Positions 14,227-17,596 of a stretch of 17,596 nucleotides of DNA are shown here, piece after piece. Position numbers and translations under genes: made by a program. Numbering within the stretch: position 1 is the first letter of the stretch; every line of letters begins with the position of its first letter. Below the pieces are notes generated by a model. It was not told where the DNA came from. It did not search any database and saw only the letters and a list, made by a program, of their open reading frames with translations. The stretch is from JASFEQ01 sp050122535 (lineage in GTDB: Bacteria > Desulfobacterota > DSM-4660 > Desulfatiglandales > HGW-15). The stretch covers positions 1-17,596 of the forward strand of contig JASFIT010000045.1 of NCBI GenBank assembly GCA_050122535.1. Direction: 5' to 3'.

Positions 14227-15777
14227 ATGAAAACAAAGCATTTACTTACACTGGCCCTTGCCTTGTTGATGGTATCCACCCTGTTAACCATATCCTGGGC
14301 CCAATCGCGCACGTACAAGATGACAACGCAAATCCCGCATCAGATCACGACTCCCGACAAGGTGAGTACACCGATTGGCACGCTGGAGTTCTTTGACGGC
14401 GTGCCGATAAAGGCGACGGTTGAGGCGGTCTACGACTATGTCGACCGGGCACGTGCCGTGCAGGTGTTCATCAACATGATCCCCGCGGTCTCCATCTACC
14501 ACCTGCGTCAGGGCATGCGAGACATGGGCCTCACGGAAGCCAACCAGATTCTGATCGCTGAACAGCTGGGTGATTCCAAGCCACTGGTGCTGACCTGGAA
14601 CAACACCTCGCTCTACACCTGGGGCTTCCTTGACCTCAAAAAGGACGGCCCGACCGTGATTGAGCTACCGCCGGGCGTGCTGGGCGCACTGGACGACATG
14701 TACTTCCGCTACATTGAGGACTTGGGCGCGGCCGGGCCCGACGGGGGCAAGGGCGGCAAGTACCTGGTCCTCCCCCCCGGCTACGAGGGCGAGGTGCCGG
14801 ACGGTTACTTCGTCGTCAAGTCGCGGACCTACGGCGTGTGGAACTTTATGCGCGGCTACGTCGAAAAGGGCGTCCAGGAAGCGGTCGACAGAATCAAGGG
14901 CAACCTGAAGGTGTACCCGCTGGCTAAGAAGGCCAACCCGCCGCCGGTCGAGTTTACCAACATGTCGGGTTTGGCGGATTACAGGACTATTCCGCCCAAC
15001 GACTTCAGCTTTTACGAGAGCCTCAATAACCTGATCCAGGAGGAGCCGATCGAATTTCTCGATCCTGAAACGCGAGGGCTCATCTCCGCCATCGGCATCG
15101 TCAAGGGCAAGCCCTTCAATCCCGACCCCAGGATGAGGCGCATCCTCACCGAGGCGGTGGCCATCGGCAACGCCTATGCCCGGGCCAACACCGTGTTCCC
15201 GCGCGATCCGGGCCACCGCATGTACAAGGACAGCGACAGCGAATGGGTCATGGCCTTTGCCGACAAGGACACCTACTTCCTCAATGACGGCGCCCGACGG
15301 TTCGATTCTCGTCTGTGGATGCACTACAACGCCGTGGTCGTCACGCCCGCCATGGCGCTGACGCGGCCTGGCGCCGGGTCGGACTACGGCATCGCCGGCC
15401 TCGATTCAGAGGGCCGACCGCTGGACGGTGCCAAGACCTACAAGCTGCACGTGCCGCCCGATGTACCCGTGAAGGACAACTGGTCGGTGACCATTTACGA
15501 CACCCAAACCCGATCCATGCTCCAGACCGATCAACTGTACGCGGGAGTCAACAGCCTGAGCGAAGGACTGAAAAAGAACCTCGACGGCTCCTATGACATT
15601 TTCTTCGGCCAACGGGCCCCCAAGGGCAAAGAGAGCAATTGGATCCAGACCATTCCCGGGAAGAGCTGGTTTATCATCTTCCGCATGTACGGGCCGCTTC
15701 AGCCATGGATCGACCGGACTTGGCGGCCCGGTGAGATCGAATTGGTGGAACCGTGGTGGAAGCAGTTGGTGAAGTGA
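14227..15777 (+). CDS. Secreted DUF1254/DUF1214 protein, copy 1
   Basis: A 516-residue exported protein of the two-domain DUF1254 (N-terminal) plus DUF1214 (C-terminal) family (COG5361 type); biochemical role not established to my knowledge. The signal peptide MKTKHLLTLALALLMVSTLL is cleaved probably after SWA (residue ~26). The DUF1254 part (about 55-190) has TPIGTLEFFDGVP, DLKKDGPTV from D136, ELPPGVLGALDD, GKGGKYLVLPPGYEG (174 on) and VPDGYFVVKS. The DUF1214 part (about 400-510) has KTYKLHVPPDVPVKDNWSVTIYD, LDGSYDIFFG, NWIQTIPGKSWFIIFRMYGP and the end ELVEPW. ATG 14227 has a strong AAAGGAG (14212-14218); the longer frame from 14125 is repeat-encoded and rejected. No typical catalytic triad or metal motif is obvious. 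Confidence 0.93.
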   Translation: MKTKHLLTLALALLMVSTLLTISWAQSRTYKMTTQIPHQITTPDKVSTPIGTLEFFDGVPIKATVEAVYDYVDRARAVQVFINMIPAVSIYHLRQGMRDMGLTEANQILIAEQLGDSKPLVLTWNNTSLYTWGFLDLKKDGPTVIELPPGVLGALDDMYFRYIEDLGAAGPDGGKGGKYLVLPPGYEGEVPDGYFVVKSRTYGVWNFMRGYVEKGVQEAVDRIKGNLKVYPLAKKANPPPVEFTNMSGLADYRTIPPNDFSFYESLNNLIQEEPIEFLDPETRGLISAIGIVKGKPFNPDPRMRRILTEAVAIGNAYARANTVFPRDPGHRMYKDSDSEWVMAFADKDTYFLNDGARRFDSRLWMHYNAVVVTPAMALTRPGAGSDYGIAGLDSEGRPLDGAKTYKLHVPPDVPVKDNWSVTIYDTQTRSMLQTDQLYAGVNSLSEGLKKNLDGSYDIFFGQRAPKGKESNWIQTIPGKSWFIIFRMYGPLQPWIDRTWRPGEIELVEPWWKQLVK

Positions 15778-15780
15778 AAC

Positions 15781-15862
15781 GAGGTTCAAGGTTCAAAGGT
15801 TCAAAGATTAAAACCCGGAACCTTTATCCGCCTCTGGCGGACTGAACCGTGAACATAGAACC
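15781..15862. repeat. GGTTCAAGGTTCAAAGG repeat between DUF1254 copies 1 and 2
   Basis: The left side has three GGTTCAA-type units (15783-15803). The right side has CCCGGAACC (15814-15822), then CCGCCTCTGGCGG (15828-15840, a small hairpin of its own) and GAACCGTGAACATAGAACC (15844-15862). The left and right parts can pair to form a stem in the RNA between the genes. Confidence 0.75.
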
Positions 15863-15884
15863 TTACTCAGAAGGAGAAAAGAAA

Positions 15885-17432
15885 ATGAAACCAAAAAGCT
15901 TATTCAGACTGCTTATCGCGGGCCTAACGGCGCTGGCTCTGGCTGCTCCCGTTCAGGCCAAACAGAACAAAAGCATTTTCGATTTGGCCGGCGCCGAAGC
16001 AAAATACACCCCGGGAGATTTCAAGCCGGCTCCGGAAATGATGAAGACCCGGTTCGGGACCCTGAAATTCCCCGGCGGCTACCCGACCGAAAAAACCGTG
16101 CAAAAGGTTTTCGACGAACTCGATCTGCAGCGCGCCACCCAGCTCTACCTGGACATGTACCCGGCGCTGTCTGCGCACGGCCTGATGAAGGGTTGGGTTC
16201 GAGACCTGGGCATGCGCGACAGCTCACATATCAGCGTGACCGCGAACCGCCTGGACTCCAGTGCCCTGGTCCTGACCGGGAACACCGAGAGTCTCTATGC
16301 CTTCATCGTGTTCGACCTGAAGAAAGACGGCCCGACGGTCTTCGAGGTTCCACCGGGCGTCATGGGACCGTTGGATGACCACAATTTCCTCTTCGTAGCC
16401 GACATCGGCCCGACCGGCAAGGACCGTGGCAAGGGCGGCAAGTACCTTCTCCTGCCGCCGGACTATGAGGGCGATGTGCCCGACGGTTACTTCGTGGTGC
16501 GGTCACCGACCTACGCGAACTTCTCCTTCATCCGGGCCAACGCCAAGCTGGTGGGATTCGGTGAAAAGGCGCTCGAGTTCTACCGCAAGAACGCCAAGGT
16601 CTACCCGCTGAAGACCGGCCCGCGCTCACCGATTGTCAAGAACGTCACCGGCATACCTTGGAATTCGCTCGCGCCCGAGGATGCCACCGCGTTCAAGTGG
16701 ATGCACGAGATCATCGATTACGAGCCCGCTGAGGCCTTCGGCAAGGAATTGCTCGGCAGGCTGGCCTCGCTCGGAATAGTAAAAGGCGAGCCGTTCGCGC
16801 CCGACGACCGTCTGCAGAAGATTTTCACCCAAGCCGCCCAAGAGGGGGTGGCCATGTCCCGGGTGATCGCATTCGACAGCCGCAAGGCCGAGGCACGGGT
16901 CTATCCGGACCGGATGTGGGAAAGCCCTTTTATCGGCAACAGCTCAACCTTCGATCCCAAGGGCTATCGCGATCTCGAAGCGCGAACGACGTTTCACTTC
17001 ACCGCCGACGGCATTACGCCGGCCATGGCGGCCCAGATGCCGGAGGGCAAAGGGTCCCGGTACCAGACGACCTACAAGGACAGCAACGGCAAATACCTCG
17101 ACGGCAACAAGACCTACAAGCTGAACATGCTGCCCAATGTGCCTGTTGCGCTCTTCTGGTCGGTTACGGTTTACGACCCCTGGACCCGATGTGAGATACA
17201 AAGTCAGCCGTACCCGAGCATCAGCAGCCAGCAGGATCCGCCGCCACAGGCAAATGCCGACGGCTCAATCGACATCTATTTCGCGAACGAAAGGCCCGGA
17301 GGCGTTCCGGAGCAGAACTGGATCAAAACGCTGCCTGACCAGGGTTTCTTTGTGTACATCCGCTACTACGGCCCGCTCAAGGCGTTCAACGACAAGACGT
17401 GGGTGCCGAATGATGTGGAGTTGGTCAAGTAG
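15885..17432 (+). CDS. Secreted DUF1254/DUF1214 protein, copy 2
   Basis: Paralogue of copy 1, 515 residues, with an exported N-terminus (MKPKSLFRLLIAGLTALALA, cleavage probably after VQA near residue 26). The same order of motifs is seen: RFGTLKFPGGYPTEKTV, FDLKKDGPTVFEVPPGVMGPLDD (D144 on), GKGGKYLLLPPDYEGDVPDGYFVV, then KTYKLNMLPNVPVALFWSVTVYD, DGSIDIYFANERP, NWIKTLPDQGFFVYIRYYGPL and the end VELVK. The two copies are clearly homologous along their whole length but have diverged, so this is not a very recent duplicate. ATG 15885 has AAGGAG (15871-15876) eight bases upstream; the GTG at 15849 lies in repeat DNA. The role is unknown; a shared periplasmic function with copy 1 is inferred. Confidence 0.92.
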   Translation: MKPKSLFRLLIAGLTALALAAPVQAKQNKSIFDLAGAEAKYTPGDFKPAPEMMKTRFGTLKFPGGYPTEKTVQKVFDELDLQRATQLYLDMYPALSAHGLMKGWVRDLGMRDSSHISVTANRLDSSALVLTGNTESLYAFIVFDLKKDGPTVFEVPPGVMGPLDDHNFLFVADIGPTGKDRGKGGKYLLLPPDYEGDVPDGYFVVRSPTYANFSFIRANAKLVGFGEKALEFYRKNAKVYPLKTGPRSPIVKNVTGIPWNSLAPEDATAFKWMHEIIDYEPAEAFGKELLGRLASLGIVKGEPFAPDDRLQKIFTQAAQEGVAMSRVIAFDSRKAEARVYPDRMWESPFIGNSSTFDPKGYRDLEARTTFHFTADGITPAMAAQMPEGKGSRYQTTYKDSNGKYLDGNKTYKLNMLPNVPVALFWSVTVYDPWTRCEIQSQPYPSISSQQDPPPQANADGSIDIYFANERPGGVPEQNWIKTLPDQGFFVYIRYYGPLKAFNDKTWVPNDVELVK

Positions 17433-17445
17433 CGTGGAATAAAAC

Positions 17446-17533
17446 GAGGTTCAAGGTTCTGGGTTCAAAGGTTCAGTGGTTCAGAATGAAAATTCCTTTT
17501 AACCTTGAACGGTGAACGCTCAACCCGGAACCC
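17446..17533. repeat. GGTTCAAGGTTC repeat between DUF1254 copies 2 and 3
   Basis: GAGGTTCAAGGTTCTGGG, GGTTCAAAGG and GGTTCAG on the left face AACCTTGAACGGTGAACG and CCCGGAACCCTA on the right. It is a third member of the repeat type at 14141 and 15781. Confidence 0.75.
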
Positions 17534-17558
17534 TAAATTTTAGAAAGGAGAATGTAAA

Positions 17559-17596
17559 ATGAAAACAAAACAATTATTCACACTGGCGCTGAGCTT
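17559..17596 (+). CDS. DUF1254-type secreted protein, copy 3 (start only)
   Basis: The window ends 38 bases into this gene. It reads MKTKQLFTLALS, close to copy 1 (MKTKHLLTLALA), and is preceded by AGAAAGGAGAATG (17542-17554), which matches the ribosome site before copy 1 almost exactly. The likeness of leader and signal peptide points to a third DUF1254/DUF1214 member, most like copy 1, but the domains themselves are not visible. Confidence 0.7.
   Translation, partial: MKTKQLFTLALS

Noticed and set aside
14665..15324. 219-residue minus-strand frame opposite DUF1254 copy 1
   Set aside because: It is a shadow of a GC-rich coding gene: arginine/valine/leucine-rich product, no family motif, no ribosome site, fully inside a well-supported gene.

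Overview
The window reads as a chromosomal segment of a deltaproteobacterium-like organism (Desulfobacterota). This is an inference from gene order (a SPOUT-type RNA methyltransferase end, rplS, rnhB, yraN, rsmI, ptsH, ptsI, smpB, ssrA), from protein sequence character, and from the many short dispersed palindromic repeats in the gaps. Everything recognisable is on the + strand; the minus-strand open frames are shadows of these genes.

Left part (1-6240), conserved housekeeping genes. The tail of an RNA methyltransferase is followed by ribosomal protein L19, RNase HII, a UPF0102/YraN protein and the 16S rRNA methyltransferase RsmI. A repeat-rich gap then leads to the phosphotransfer pair HPr and enzyme I (ATGA overlap). 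SmpB and its RNA partner tmRNA (ssrA) come next. The tmRNA has a good sigma70-type promoter, a readable tag frame (ADDYAYALAA) and an encoded CCA end.

Middle (6241-10145). An AT-rich stretch of about 480 bases holds a hairpin, a 22-bp near-perfect palindrome and a sigma70-like promoter. It leads into a 915-residue MalT/LuxR-type ATPase regulator. The linker before its DNA-binding domain is encoded by an 8-bp tandem repeat, so a change in repeat number would shift the frame. About 680 bases of repeat-rich, apparently non-coding DNA follow.

Right part (10146-17596), an accessory envelope cluster. It contains a small conserved-looking soluble protein, two different predicted outer-membrane barrels of the Phenol_MetA_deg/'neuromedin U' kind, a CorA-type cation transporter, and a small K+-channel-like membrane protein with a TLGYGD filter. 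It ends with a tandem array of secreted DUF1254/DUF1214 proteins: two complete copies and the first 12 codons of a third. Each DUF1254 gene is preceded by a strong ribosome binding site and a related GGTTCA/GAACC repeat. No function is established for the DUF1254/DUF1214 proteins here. The co-occurrence of a one-component regulator, outer-membrane barrels, inner-membrane ion transporters and several periplasmic paralogues is the best candidate in the window for an undescribed system. That the genes act together is inference from proximity.
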